Position numbers and translations under genes: made by a program. From positions 62,001 to 126,000 of the forward strand of contig NZ_VTPX01000010.1 in assembly GCF_008298015.1 (NCBI RefSeq): a stretch of DNA of 64,000 nt, read 5' to 3'. Each line of letters opens with the position of its first letter. Position 1 is the first letter of the stretch. Of this stretch, positions 31,240-39,937 are shown piece by piece. Origin of the DNA: Salinicola corii (lineage in GTDB: Bacteria; Pseudomonadota; Gammaproteobacteria; Pseudomonadales; Halomonadaceae). The notes beneath the pieces were generated by a model that had not been told where the DNA came from, did no database searches, and saw only the letters and a program-made list of their open reading frames with translations.

Positions 31240-32345
31240 CCCCGACCGCCAAGCCGCGCATGCGCGTTCCCGCGATACTTTCCAACGCGTCCGAAACCAC
31301 GCGAGAGGCCAACGCGCCCGAAACCGCGCGCGATGTTAAGTCCCATCAGTCAGCGGGCGTCGAGGCGTTCTCGTTCGGCGATGCCGAGCCGGTGACCAGC
31401 CTGCGCGACGTGTTCTATGGGGGTGTCTATCTGTCGCCGAACGAGTGGTACGAGCCGCCGGTGCCATTCGACGTGCTGGCGAAGAGCTACCGGGCGACGG
31501 CGCACCATGGGTCGGCGCTGCAGGTGAAGCGCAATATCCTCCTGCGCACGTTCATCCCGCACCCGCTGCTCAATCGTCAGACGTTCAGCGCGCTCGCGCT
31601 CGATTACCTCGTGTTCGGTAACTGCTACCTGGAAGAGATCCGCGGTCGCCTGGGGCGTCTGCTCGACCTGCAGCGCCGGCCGGCCAAGTACATGCGGCGT
31701 GGCGCGGAAACGAATCGCTACTTTTGGGTGCCGGACTGGGTCAACAAGACCGAGCTACCCGCTGGTCGAACGATTCACCTGCTCGAGCCCGACATCGACC
31801 AGGAGGTCTACGGGCTGCCCGATTACCTGGGCTCGCTGCAGTCGGCCTGGCTCAACGAGAGCGCGACGCTGTTCCGCCGGCGCTACTACCTCAACGGCTC
31901 GCATGCCGGATTCATCATGTACGTGAGCGATCCCGCCCACGACAAGAAGGACATCGACGCCATGCGCACCGCGCTCAAGGAGTCGAAGGGGGTCGGCAAC
32001 TTCAAGAACCTGTTCATGTACTCGCCGCACGGCAAGAAGGACGGGGTGCAGATCATCCCGGTATCCGAGGTCGCTGCGAAGGACGAGTTCTGGCACATCA
32101 AGAACATCACCCGCGACGATCAGCTCGCCGGCCACCGGATCCCGCCGCAGCTCATGGGCATCATCCCCAACAACACGGGCGGGTTCGGTGACTCGGAGAA
32201 GGCCGCTCGCGTCTACGTGGCCAACGAACTCGAGCCGCTGCAGCAGATCATGCTCGAGATCAACGAGCGGGTAGGGGAAGAGGTTGTGAGGTTTCGGCCG
32301 TATTCGCTGGAGACCTCCCAAGCCGACGTGCCTCCAATCCGGTAG
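31236..32345 (+). CDS. Q: Portal protein gpQ
   Basis: A 369-residue portal protein, start MTPTAKPRMRVPAILSNASE overlapping the P stop (ATGA). Hallmarks are EAFSFGDAEPVTSLRDVFYG, EWYEPPVPFDVLAKSYRA and HGSALQVKRNILLRTFIPHP. Forms the head vertex channel. Last gene of the rightward P-Q transcript, followed by a terminator. Confidence 0.95.
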   Translation: MTPTAKPRMRVPAILSNASETTREANAPETARDVKSHQSAGVEAFSFGDAEPVTSLRDVFYGGVYLSPNEWYEPPVPFDVLAKSYRATAHHGSALQVKRNILLRTFIPHPLLNRQTFSALALDYLVFGNCYLEEIRGRLGRLLDLQRRPAKYMRRGAETNRYFWVPDWVNKTELPAGRTIHLLEPDIDQEVYGLPDYLGSLQSAWLNESATLFRRRYYLNGSHAGFIMYVSDPAHDKKDIDAMRTALKESKGVGNFKNLFMYSPHGKKDGVQIIPVSEVAAKDEFWHIKNITRDDQLAGHRIPPQLMGIIPNNTGGFGDSEKAARVYVANELEPLQQIMLEINERVGEEVVRFRPYSLETSQADVPPIR

Positions 32346-32363
32346 CCAAACCCGACATTGATA

Positions 32364-32386
32364 GCCACCCACCGGGCGGCATTTTT
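32364..32386 (+). terminator. Terminator of the P-Q operon
   Basis: GCCACCC (32364-32370), three-base loop, GGGCGGC (32374-32380), then ATTTTTG. A short stem with one mismatch followed by a T-run. It lies just after the Q stop and separates the late transcript from the oppositely directed toxin operon. Confidence 0.65.
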
Positions 32387-32414
32387 GTGCCCATGCGACG
32401 CATCGGGTGGCCAG

Positions 32415-32807
32415 TCAGTCGAGCAGAAATAGAAAGCCGGCCCATACGATGGTGACTGCGCAAGCGAAGTGCGAACCCGCATAAACACCAACGGCAACGT
32501 TTTTGAGCCAACGAGGTGCATCGCGGACAGCACGCTCTCGGTCACTTCGGCCATGGAATACGTGGCGGCGGTACCAACCCGTGTTGCGTAGCAGGATGAT
32601 TCGGCCATAGGAGGCCAAGCGGTTGAAAGAGATCGGGAGCCCTTGGAAAAATTGCTCGTCGGTAGGCATGAGAACGCCAAGTGCCTTATCAGCTTTCGCA
32701 ATGATCATTGGCGCCAGGATGGCCCCGACAATGACCTGGATGAAGCCGATGACGATGATCGTGGCACCACCGAACACAAAGACGATCCACGGTAGCGACC
32801 CATTCAC
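32415..32807 (-). CDS. Putative immunity protein, membrane protein
   Basis: A 130-residue protein with an N-terminal hydrophobic block (WIVFVFGGATIIVIGFIQVI VGAILAPMIIA, probably two spans or one hairpin), a basic loop (WYRRHVFHGRSDRERAVRDA), and a C-terminal span (AVTIVWAGFLFLLD). Its start overlaps the stop of the PAAR protein gene (ATGA), the usual toxin-then-immunity arrangement. An integral-membrane immunity protein fits a membrane-acting toxin. No named family recognised. Confidence 0.65.
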   Translation of the reverse strand: MNGSLPWIVFVFGGATIIVIGFIQVIVGAILAPMIIAKADKALGVLMPTDEQFFQGLPISFNRLASYGRIILLRNTGWYRRHVFHGRSDRERAVRDAPRWLKNVAVGVYAGSHFACAVTIVWAGFLFLLD

Positions 32808-34198
32808 TGACTTTCTCCCGCGCCATCATCCCCGTAAATTACCTCGTAGATCACTTGGCCACCTTTGTGACCGATAGCTCTGCCAGCCTCTCCACCGCCA
32901 TATGCGCCAGCGCCTGTCATCACGATGCTGCAAACCAGCCTGCCGGCGGGATGGAGTCCAATCGCCAGGCATGCTGTGCGGCTTGCGGTTCCGGCGCCCC
33001 CTGCACCCCCAGCGGACAGCAAGGTACCGGTAACCAGGCCGCCGTACTCTTCCAACTGAACTTGACGACAGGACTTGGATGCAGCCACTGAATGGCAGGC
33101 CTGTTGAACTCGAAGTTCGGTGGAAGTGACATCAAGGCCTATACCGATGTAAGTAGTCACATCCAAGGTACTGGCGACCGAACCAGCTCGCTGAATGCCT
33201 TCGGCGACAGTCGGGATATGGAATTTTGGGAACCCTTCGAAGGCTTGAGCAACGCTGTGAAGCGCTTTATCCGAGGCAACGCCTATCTTGGCTTTCAGTG
33301 CCTGAGCCGACTCGGACAACTCGAACGCTCTATCCATGAATTGCCGGGCCGGGGCCTCTATGGCCGATAGGAGTCGCTCGCCCTGGGCCCGGACGTAGCG
33401 CTCTCCTCGATCCAAAGCGCCAGCTAGACCATCGAGGGCTTCGGCGGAAGCATTCTTGAGAGGGCCCATTGCGGATGCTGTAAGGCTAACCTCGGTCGCG
33501 CGGTCTCCCAGATCGTCCGAAAGCTCGAGTACGGCCTCCCAGTTGACCATCATCGTTTCGGCCTGTGCGGGCTCCAGTCTCTGAACCGTTTGCTGAGCCA
33601 GACGCGCTTGATCCTGCAATTGCTGCTCTTCGACCATGCACATTTGGTTCTCAGGATCGCTGAGCACCACGATGGAACCGGGCAGCACGTAGTCTGAAAG
33701 ATGAGTGTTGAGGCGCGCGAACATGGCATCCACATCGGGCGAGGGGGAGGGCAGCAGTTGATCCTTGATCTCGTTTCGGTATCCGGCCTCCCGAACAACG
33801 TGGAACCCAGGCGCGATTTGAGATTTTTGTTCCTGGTCGCGCTTTGCCTTGGATTCGGCGGCCAAAGCCTGTTCACCTGCTGACAATGGCTGGTTCGCGC
33901 GTGCTTCAGCTTTTTCGTCGTGGAGCATGTGATAGCCCATCGACATCGAAAGCAATCGGGCACCGCAGGCTGTGCGGCATCCGTGGAACGCCACTTGCTT
34001 GCCGTTTACTCGGATGGTGGGATGCCCCTCGACGATAGTGGTTACGCCGTTATGCCCATCCTTTGGGCAAGTCACCTTATCGCCCACACATGCCACTGCT
34101 TTGCCATCCACTGTGTAATTCTGTTGACCCGTGATGACTTTTCCGCCGTGGCTAGTTGGATCACCTACCTGGATGATGCCGTCGCCTGGGTTGAACAT
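32804..34198 (-). CDS. PAAR-domain toxin-like protein with glycine-rich C-terminus
   Basis: A 464-residue protein. Residues 1-85 are a PAAR domain (QVGDPTSHGGKVITGQ, VGDKVTCPKDGHN, VEGHPTIRVNGKQVAFHGCR, TACGARLLS), the metal-binding cone that caps spike trimers in T6SS and related contractile tails. Residues 90-360 are helical and polar. Residues 380-455 are a Gly/Ala-rich hydrophobic region (GLVTGTLLSAGGAGGAGTAS, IVMTGAGAYGGGEAGRAIGH) that looks like a membrane-inserting toxin tip. It sits between cos and Q in the prophage. Toxicity is inferred; no catalytic motif is seen. Confidence 0.75.
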   Translation of the reverse strand: MFNPGDGIIQVGDPTSHGGKVITGQQNYTVDGKAVACVGDKVTCPKDGHNGVTTIVEGHPTIRVNGKQVAFHGCRTACGARLLSMSMGYHMLHDEKAEARANQPLSAGEQALAAESKAKRDQEQKSQIAPGFHVVREAGYRNEIKDQLLPSPSPDVDAMFARLNTHLSDYVLPGSIVVLSDPENQMCMVEEQQLQDQARLAQQTVQRLEPAQAETMMVNWEAVLELSDDLGDRATEVSLTASAMGPLKNASAEALDGLAGALDRGERYVRAQGERLLSAIEAPARQFMDRAFELSESAQALKAKIGVASDKALHSVAQAFEGFPKFHIPTVAEGIQRAGSVASTLDVTTYIGIGLDVTSTELRVQQACHSVAASKSCRQVQLEEYGGLVTGTLLSAGGAGGAGTASRTACLAIGLHPAGRLVCSIVMTGAGAYGGGEAGRAIGHKGGQVIYEVIYGDDGAGESQ

Positions 34199-34271
34199 TC
34201 GCTGTCCCTTATATCTGCCCGCTTCGTATCGTCAGCGGTAGGCCGCTTCCGTTCAAGAGCTGGACGTAAGG

Positions 34272-34289
34272 TGTAGCGAATGTCTTACA
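34272..34289 (-). promoter_or_regulatory. Degenerate Ogr-type site upstream of the PAAR gene
   Basis: TGTAG...CTTACA at 34272-34289 reads TGT-N12-ACA, with half-sites close to TGTAAG/CTTACA. It is centred about 82 bases before the PAAR start. Compared with the three perfect sites the spacer is one base shorter and one arm is altered. A weak late promoter under Ogr control is plausible. Confidence 0.5.
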
Positions 34290-34505
34290 AGGCGTGTGGC
34301 TAGCCGAGGCTATTGGGCCATCAAGCCGCGCGATCAGCACCCCGCCCCGCCCGCGCGCTAAATGGGTCGAAAATTACGCACCTCTGCAGCAGGGCGGAAG
34401 TCGCGCCAGCGCTGGGCGCGGCAGCGGTTATAACGTGCCGAATTTTTATGCGGATTTCTGCGTTTTTTAGGGTGGTTTGTGCACGAGAGGTTTTTGGCTG
34501 GCTCC

Positions 34506-34524
34506 GGCGAGGCGGGGCAGCGGT
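34506..34524. other. Candidate cos site
   Basis: GGCGAGGCGGGGCAGCGG (34506-34523) closely resembles the cohesive-end sequence of P2 as I remember it (GGCGAGGCGGGG followed by AAAGCAC). It lies between the PAAR gene and the tRNA att site, where cos sits in phiCTX (att-cos-ctx). The cut positions cannot be determined here. Confidence 0.65.
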
Positions 34525-34551
34525 TCCAGCGCACAGATGCAGCCGATCCAC

Positions 34552-34572
34552 TTGGAACCTATTTGGAACCTA
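34552..34572. repeat. Tandem TTGGAACCTA direct repeats near att
   Basis: TTGGAACCTA occurs at 34552-34561 and 34563-34572, eleven bases apart, between cos and the tRNA. Paired direct repeats beside a phage attachment site are often integrase arm-type or excisionase sites. This assignment is inference from position. Confidence 0.45.
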
Positions 34573-34587
34573 GACGAATGCGCAAAG

Positions 34588-34626
34588 AAAAACCGCCACG
34601 AAGGGATTTCCTAAGTGGCGGTTTTT
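34588..34626. terminator. Bidirectional terminator downstream of tRNA-Pro
   Basis: AAAAACCGCCAC (34588-34599), 15-base loop, GTGGCGGTTTTT (34615-34626). T-runs on both strands. It lies downstream of the leftward tRNA-Pro gene and would end its transcript; if the att core is inside the tRNA the hairpin is phage-supplied. Confidence 0.75.
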
Positions 34627-34637
34627 GCGGTGTTTTG

Positions 34638-34714
34638 TGGTCGGAATAGCAGGATTCGAACCTACGACCTCTGCCTCCCGAAGGCAGCGCTCTACCAAGC
34701 TGAGCTATATTCCG
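34638..34714 (-). tRNA. tRNA-Pro (anticodon CGG)
   Basis: On the minus strand the gene starts CGGAATATAGCTCAG and ends TATTCCG-A-CCA, so acceptor arms pair 7/7 and CCA is encoded. The anticodon stem CTGCC/GGCAG encloses TTCGGGA with anticodon CGG. The T arm has GGTTCGAATCC. Length 77. Its 3' end faces the prophage, consistent with being the attachment target. Confidence 0.95.
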
Positions 34715-34760
34715 ATCAAATCGTCGATTCGTGCCATCTGGGGCTGTTCGACGGAGGTGA

Positions 34761-34788
34761 ATTATACTCATCAAAGGGCGTGGTGCAA
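34761..34788 (-). promoter_or_regulatory. Sigma70 promoter of tRNA-Pro
   Basis: On the minus strand TTGCAC (34788-34783), 16-base spacer, TATAAT (34766-34761). Transcription would start around 34754, about 40 bases before the mature tRNA. Confidence 0.7.
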
Positions 34789-34806
34789 CCCTGATCGTGC
34801 CGCCTC

Positions 34807-35781
34807 TTAGACGTCGCGCTCGACAGCCACGCGCGTCAGTGTTTCCATGCTGTCCCGATAGGGGCTCGGCGGCAGGAGCTCCAACTGTGCACGGGCCTTC
34901 TCGGCCATCTCCTCGGCGCGACGCTGGGTGTAGTCGAGAGCGCCGGTTTCGCGCACGATCTCCAGCACGTCCGCCAGCCGTTCCAGGCCTCCGTCGGTGA
35001 TCGCCTGACGGATCAACTCGGACTGCTCCGGCGTCCCCTCGCGCATGGCATGGATCAGCGGCAGCGTCGGTTTGCCCTCGGCGAGATCGTCGCCCACGTT
35101 CTTGCCCATGGTGTCGGCGTCACCCTGATAGTCGAGCAGGTCGTCGACCAGTTGGAACGCGAGCCCCAGGTAACGGCCGTAGAGCTGCAGCGCCTGCTCC
35201 TGCTCGGCATTGGCGTCGGCGAGAATGGCGCCGCTGTGGGAAGCCGCCTCGAACAGCATGGCCGTCTTGCCCTGAATGGTATCGAAGTAATCCGACTCTC
35301 CGATGTCGGCATTGCCGATGTTGGTCAGTTGCTGGACTTCGCCCTCGGCGATCACGCAGGTGGCGCCGGAGAGTACCTGCATGATCCGCATCGACCCGAC
35401 CTCGACCATCATCTGGAACGAGCGCGAGTAGAGAAAGTCGCCGACCAGCACCGAGGGCGCGTTGCCCCAGGTATCGTTGGCGGTAGCCTTGCCGCGTCGC
35501 CGGCTGGACTCGTCGACGACGTCGTCGTGCAGCAGCGTGGAGGTGTGCATGAACTCGATCAGGGTCGCCAGGGTGATGTGTTTGTCACCAGGGTAGTCGA
35601 GCGCGCGCGCCGCGAGGAGTACCAGCAACGGACGCAGCCGCTTGCCGCCACTCTCGATGATGTACTGGCCGATGGTCTCGACCAGCGGGATTCGCGACGC
35701 CAACTGATCGAGAATCGTACGATTGACGGCGGCGAAGTCCTCAGCCACCGATGCATGGATGGATGCAGCGTTGGATTGCAT
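34807..35781 (-). CDS. ispB: Polyprenyl (octaprenyl-type) diphosphate synthase
   Basis: A 324-residue trans-polyprenyl diphosphate synthase making the ubiquinone side chain. The two aspartate-rich motifs are LLHDDVVDESSRRRG (first DDxxD) and QLVDDLLDYQGD (second). GKRLRPLLVLLAARAL holds the conserved K-R for substrate binding. Divergent from rplU, as in Pseudomonas and E. coli. Chain length cannot be read reliably from the sequence. Confidence 0.95.
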   Translation of the reverse strand: MQSNAASIHASVAEDFAAVNRTILDQLASRIPLVETIGQYIIESGGKRLRPLLVLLAARALDYPGDKHITLATLIEFMHTSTLLHDDVVDESSRRRGKATANDTWGNAPSVLVGDFLYSRSFQMMVEVGSMRIMQVLSGATCVIAEGEVQQLTNIGNADIGESDYFDTIQGKTAMLFEAASHSGAILADANAEQEQALQLYGRYLGLAFQLVDDLLDYQGDADTMGKNVGDDLAEGKPTLPLIHAMREGTPEQSELIRQAITDGGLERLADVLEIVRETGALDYTQRRAEEMAEKARAQLELLPPSPYRDSMETLTRVAVERDV

Positions 35782-36126
35782 GGTCGGCTTGTCAATGAAT
35801 CGGGTGGGGCCGCTCTGAGTCGGGCCGAGAGAGGCGATGTGAGGGGGTATGCTAGGTGGCGCCTACAGGTGCGTCAACCGACGAGGCGCGGCGACGGACC
35901 CGCGTTTCGCGCCGGCGCCGACATCGGTGGATGTCAGCAACGCGTCGGTACCGCAAAGGCTTGCCTGATTTGGCTGCAATCGTTATAATCCGCCGCCCAA
36001 CTCATCATGCTCCCTGTCAGATGGTTGCCGGAAGGGGCACCACTCGACGCAGGTCGATGAAAGAGCGATTCGTACCGATGAGCTTGGCCGACGAGCTTCG
36101 GCTCCAAAAGCCCTGGAGAAAGAGTT
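35782..36126. other. Divergent ispB/rplU intergenic region
   Basis: A 345-base gap. It contains the rplU promoter at 35961-35989 and a leader of about 130 bases before rplU. No other gene is convincing. The ispB promoter must lie in the left part, but no clear box was identified. Confidence 0.7.
35961..35989 (+). promoter_or_regulatory. Sigma70 promoter of rplU-rpmA
   Basis: TTGCCT (35961-35966), 17-base spacer, TATAAT (35984-35989). The spacing is ideal, and the start about 35996 would give a leader of about 130 bases, in which autogenous control could occur. Confidence 0.8.
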
Positions 36127-36438
36127 ATGTACGCTGTTATCAAGAGCGGCGGTAAGCAATACCGCGTGCAGGAAGGTCAGACACTCAAGCTCGAGAAGCT
36201 GGAAGTGCCGACCGGCGAGACCCTGGAGTTTGATCAGGTCCTGCTGGTCGCCGACGGTGACGACATCAAGGTCGGCGCACCGTTGGTCGGCGGCGCCAAG
36301 GTGTCCGCTGAAATCGTTTCTCACGGCCGCGGCGACAAGGTGCAGATCATCAAGTTCCGCCGCCGCAAGCATCACATGAAGCGTCAGGGCCACCGTCAGT
36401 GGTTCACTGAAGTCAAGATCACCGGAATCTCCGCTTAA
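36127..36438 (+). CDS. rplU: 50S ribosomal protein L21
   Basis: A 103-residue L21 with the usual start [20 protein letters not shown] and the C-terminal [20 protein letters not shown]. Ribosome site GGAGAAAGAG. Co-transcribed with rpmA 32 bases downstream. Confidence 0.99.
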   Translation: MYAVIKSGGKQYRVQEGQTLKLEKLEVPTGETLEFDQVLLVADGDDIKVGAPLVGGAKVSAEIVSHGRGDKVQIIKFRRRKHHMKRQGHRQWFTEVKITGISA

Positions 36439-36470
36439 GCGGGACATTCCCCCAGAGAGAGGTATTCGCC

Positions 36471-36728
36471 ATGGCTCATAAGAAGGCCGCCGGTAGTACG
36501 CGCAACGGTCGCGATTCCGAATCCAAACGCCTGGGTGTCAAGCTGTACGGTGGACAGAAGGCTACGGCCGGCAACATTATCGTCCGTCAGCGCGGCACCA
36601 AGTTCCATCCGGGTAGCGGTGTGGGTATCGGCAAGGACCACACTCTGTTCGCACTGAATGACGGCGTCATCAAGTTCGAGCAGAAAGGCCCGAGAAACCG
36701 CAAGTTCGTGAGTGTAGTCTCCGCCTGA
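36471..36728 (+). CDS. rpmA: 50S ribosomal protein L27
   Basis: An 85-residue L27, start [20 protein letters not shown], with no N-terminal cleavage extension before the conserved AHKKA. Contacts the peptidyl transferase centre. Followed by a strong terminator, so obgE is a separate or read-through unit. Confidence 0.99.
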   Translation: MAHKKAAGSTRNGRDSESKRLGVKLYGGQKATAGNIIVRQRGTKFHPGSGVGIGKDHTLFALNDGVIKFEQKGPRNRKFVSVVSA

Positions 36729-36748
36729 GACGTCACGGACCTTGTATG

Positions 36749-38030
<1,282 letters not shown>

Positions 38031-38068
38031 GTCAACCGTGGGTCGGGGCATGTCGGGCGGAGAGTGAG

Positions 38069-39205
38069 ATGGCGACGGATGAACGCATGGGGCGCGGTGT
38101 CCTCGAGGGCGCGAAGCGGGTCGTGGTCAAGATCGGCAGCGCGCTGCTGACCAACGATGGGCGCGGGCTCGACGACGCGGCCATCGGTGGCTGGGTCGAC
38201 CAGATGGCGGAGCTGCATCGTCGCGGCGTCGAGGTCGTGCTGGTCTCTTCCGGCTCCATCGCCGAGGGCATGGTGAGGCTGGGCTGGCAGACGCGACCGA
38301 CCGCCGTGCATGAGCTGCAGGCTGCCGCCGCCGTCGGCCAGAGCGGCCTTTCCCAGTGCTATGAAACGCATTTTGCTCGCCACGACCTGCGTAGCGCCCA
38401 GGTGCTGCTGACCCACGACGATCTTTCCAATCGCAAGCGCTACCTCAATGCACGTTCTGCACTGCGCACGCTGGTTCAGCTCGACGTGATTCCGGTGATC
38501 AATGAAAACGACACCGTGGTCACCGATGAGATTCGCTTCGGCGATAACGATACCCTGGGGGCGCTGGTCGCCAATCTGCTCGAGGCCGATGCCTTGCTGA
38601 TCCTCACCGATCAGGAAGGCTTGTTCGATGCCGACCCGCGTCACAATCCTGGTGCCAGGCTGATCAGCGAGGGACAGGCCGATGATCCCGAACTCGATGG
38701 CGTCGCCGGCGGTGGCGGCGTGCTGGGTCGTGGCGGCATGGCCACCAAGCTGCGAGCTGCGCGGCTGGCCGCGCGCTCCGGTGCGGTCACGGCGATCGCC
38801 AGCGGGCGCCAGTCTTCGGTGTTGACCCGGCTGCTCGAGGGCGAGTCGCTGGGGACGCTGCTGCACCCCGATCACGCGCCACTGGCTGCGCGCAAACGTT
38901 GGCTTGCCGGACAGTTGCAGGTGCGCGGTACGCTGACTTTGGATGCCGGCGCGGTCAACGTGTTGCGCTCTCAGGGGTCGAGCTTGCTGCCGGTTGGCGT
39001 CAAGCAGGTGCAAGGGGCTTTCCGACGTGGCGACATGGTGGTGTGCGTCGATGAACGGGGAGCGCGCGTCGCCAAGGGGTTGGTCAACTATTCGAGCGTC
39101 GACGCGATGCAGCTCGTGGGCCAACCCAGCCGGCGCATTGCTGAAATCCTTGGCTACATGGAGGCTCCGGAGCTGATTCACCGCGATAATCTCGTCGTGA
39201 TTTGA
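38069..39205 (+). CDS. proB: Glutamate 5-kinase
   Basis: A 378-residue kinase, first step of proline synthesis. The start [20 protein letters not shown] has GGCGGAGAG upstream; an earlier in-frame ATG at 38027 would overlap obgE and is less likely. The kinase domain has [23 protein letters not shown] and [20 protein letters not shown]. The C-terminal PUA domain has [11 protein letters not shown] and [15 protein letters not shown]. An inverted repeat CTCGTCGTG/CACGACGAG (39191-39214) overlaps the stop. Confidence 0.97.
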   Translation: MATDERMGRGVLEGAKRVVVKIGSALLTNDGRGLDDAAIGGWVDQMAELHRRGVEVVLVSSGSIAEGMVRLGWQTRPTAVHELQAAAAVGQSGLSQCYETHFARHDLRSAQVLLTHDDLSNRKRYLNARSALRTLVQLDVIPVINENDTVVTDEIRFGDNDTLGALVANLLEADALLILTDQEGLFDADPRHNPGARLISEGQADDPELDGVAGGGGVLGRGGMATKLRAARLAARSGAVTAIASGRQSSVLTRLLEGESLGTLLHPDHAPLAARKRWLAGQLQVRGTLTLDAGAVNVLRSQGSSLLPVGVKQVQGAFRRGDMVVCVDERGARVAKGLVNYSSVDAMQLVGQPSRRIAEILGYMEAPELIHRDNLVVI

Positions 39206-39448
39206 CACGACGAGCCGTGACGGTTGCAGCTGGATCACGCTCGGGCCTTGTGATAGAATCCCGCATCCTCTCAGACATGGCCCGTTAAGACTGCCCAAAA
39301 CGCAGTCGAAAGTGGCCCCGAAGCGTTTCTCGTTCGGGTACCACTGAACATTCGGCCGAATCATTCAGGGTTGCCTGAAGCGGTTTCGAGGCTGTCCTGG
39401 GTGATTTAACTTACAGAATTGACTGTCAACATCTCCAAGGAGTCGACG
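39206..39448 (+). promoter_or_regulatory. rpsT upstream region
   Basis: This 243-base gap contains an extended -10 element TGATAGAAT (39251-39259) without a good -35 box, then a leader of about 180 bases before rpsT. Autoregulation of S20 by its leader is known in E. coli; I see no defined fold here. Confidence 0.45.
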
Positions 39449-39715
39449 GTGGCGAATACCAAACAGGCGCGTAAGCGCGCACGTCAGGCGGAAGACCGCC
39501 GCAAGCTCAACGCAAGTCAGCGTTCCATGGTTCGTACCTATATCAAGCGGGTGATCAAGGCTATCCAGTCTGGCGATCAAGCGCAGGCGAACACCGAGTT
39601 CAAGGCCGCCCAGCCGGTCATCGATCGCATCGCCGACAAGGACGCCATGTCCAAGAAGAAGGCCGCGCGCATCAAGAGTCGCCTGAACAAGCGAATTAAG
39701 GCGCTGGCTGCCTGA
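39449..39715 (+). CDS. rpsT: 30S ribosomal protein S20
   Basis: An 88-residue S20 beginning (V)ANTKQARKRARQAEDRRKLN with a GTG start at 39449 preceded by AAGGAG. The longer frame with an upstream ATG is rejected since S20 begins with this Ala-Asn segment. Basic, helical. A non-ATG S20 start is common and limits expression in E. coli. Confidence 0.96.
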   Translation: MANTKQARKRARQAEDRRKLNASQRSMVRTYIKRVIKAIQSGDQAQANTEFKAAQPVIDRIADKDAMSKKKAARIKSRLNKRIKALAA

Positions 39716-39732
39716 GCCGGACGCGCTTGACG

Positions 39733-39758
39733 AAAAACCGGCTTCGGCCGGTTTTTTT
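39733..39758 (+). terminator. Terminator after rpsT
   Basis: CCGGC-TTCG-GCCGG stem with A-tract before and TTTTTTT after. Confidence 0.92.
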
Positions 39759-39809
39759 GTGGCCTGCCATCCATGGCGGCCACCCTGCGGGCCGTCGCTG
39801 CGCGACGCC

Positions 39810-39833
39810 AAAAATCGCTCCCGGCGATTTTTT
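39810..39833 (+). terminator. Second hairpin with T-run upstream of murJ
   Basis: AAAAATCGC (39810-39818) pairs with GCGATTTTTT (39824-39833). It may be a second terminator or a repetitive extragenic hairpin; the surrounding bases are gene-free. Confidence 0.6.
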
Positions 39834-39937
39834 GTGGCTGCCTTCCGTGACCTTCGTGTCGAGGTCGCGGCATCGAGACCGCCGTACGGGTAGCAAAGTG
39901 TACGATGACGGATTCCTGAACTGAGCGACAGCGTGTC

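Larger units (their letters stand above)
1..34637. mobile_element. P2-like prophage, left end outside window
   Basis: The region holds a tyrosine integrase, an S24 repressor with a divergent early operon, a P2-type gpA replication initiator, and a full set of P2-type capsid, terminase, lysis and tail genes (Q, P, O, N, M, L, X, Y, K, R, S, V, W, J, I, H, G, FI, FII, E, T, U, D). The right boundary is placed at the 3' end of tRNA-Pro, since P2-like phages commonly integrate at tRNA 3' ends. The integrase is cut by the window start, so attL is not visible. Architecture differs from P2. The early operon runs toward the integrase, ogr is inside the early operon, and the order att-cos-toxin-Q resembles phiCTX. 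No structural gene looks broken, so the prophage may be functional. Confidence 0.95.

Noticed and set aside
32804-34198. Considering the PAAR gene part of a host T6SS locus
   Set aside because: No VgrG, Hcp or Tss genes are nearby; it lies inside the prophage between Q and cos. A separate host T6SS could still use it.
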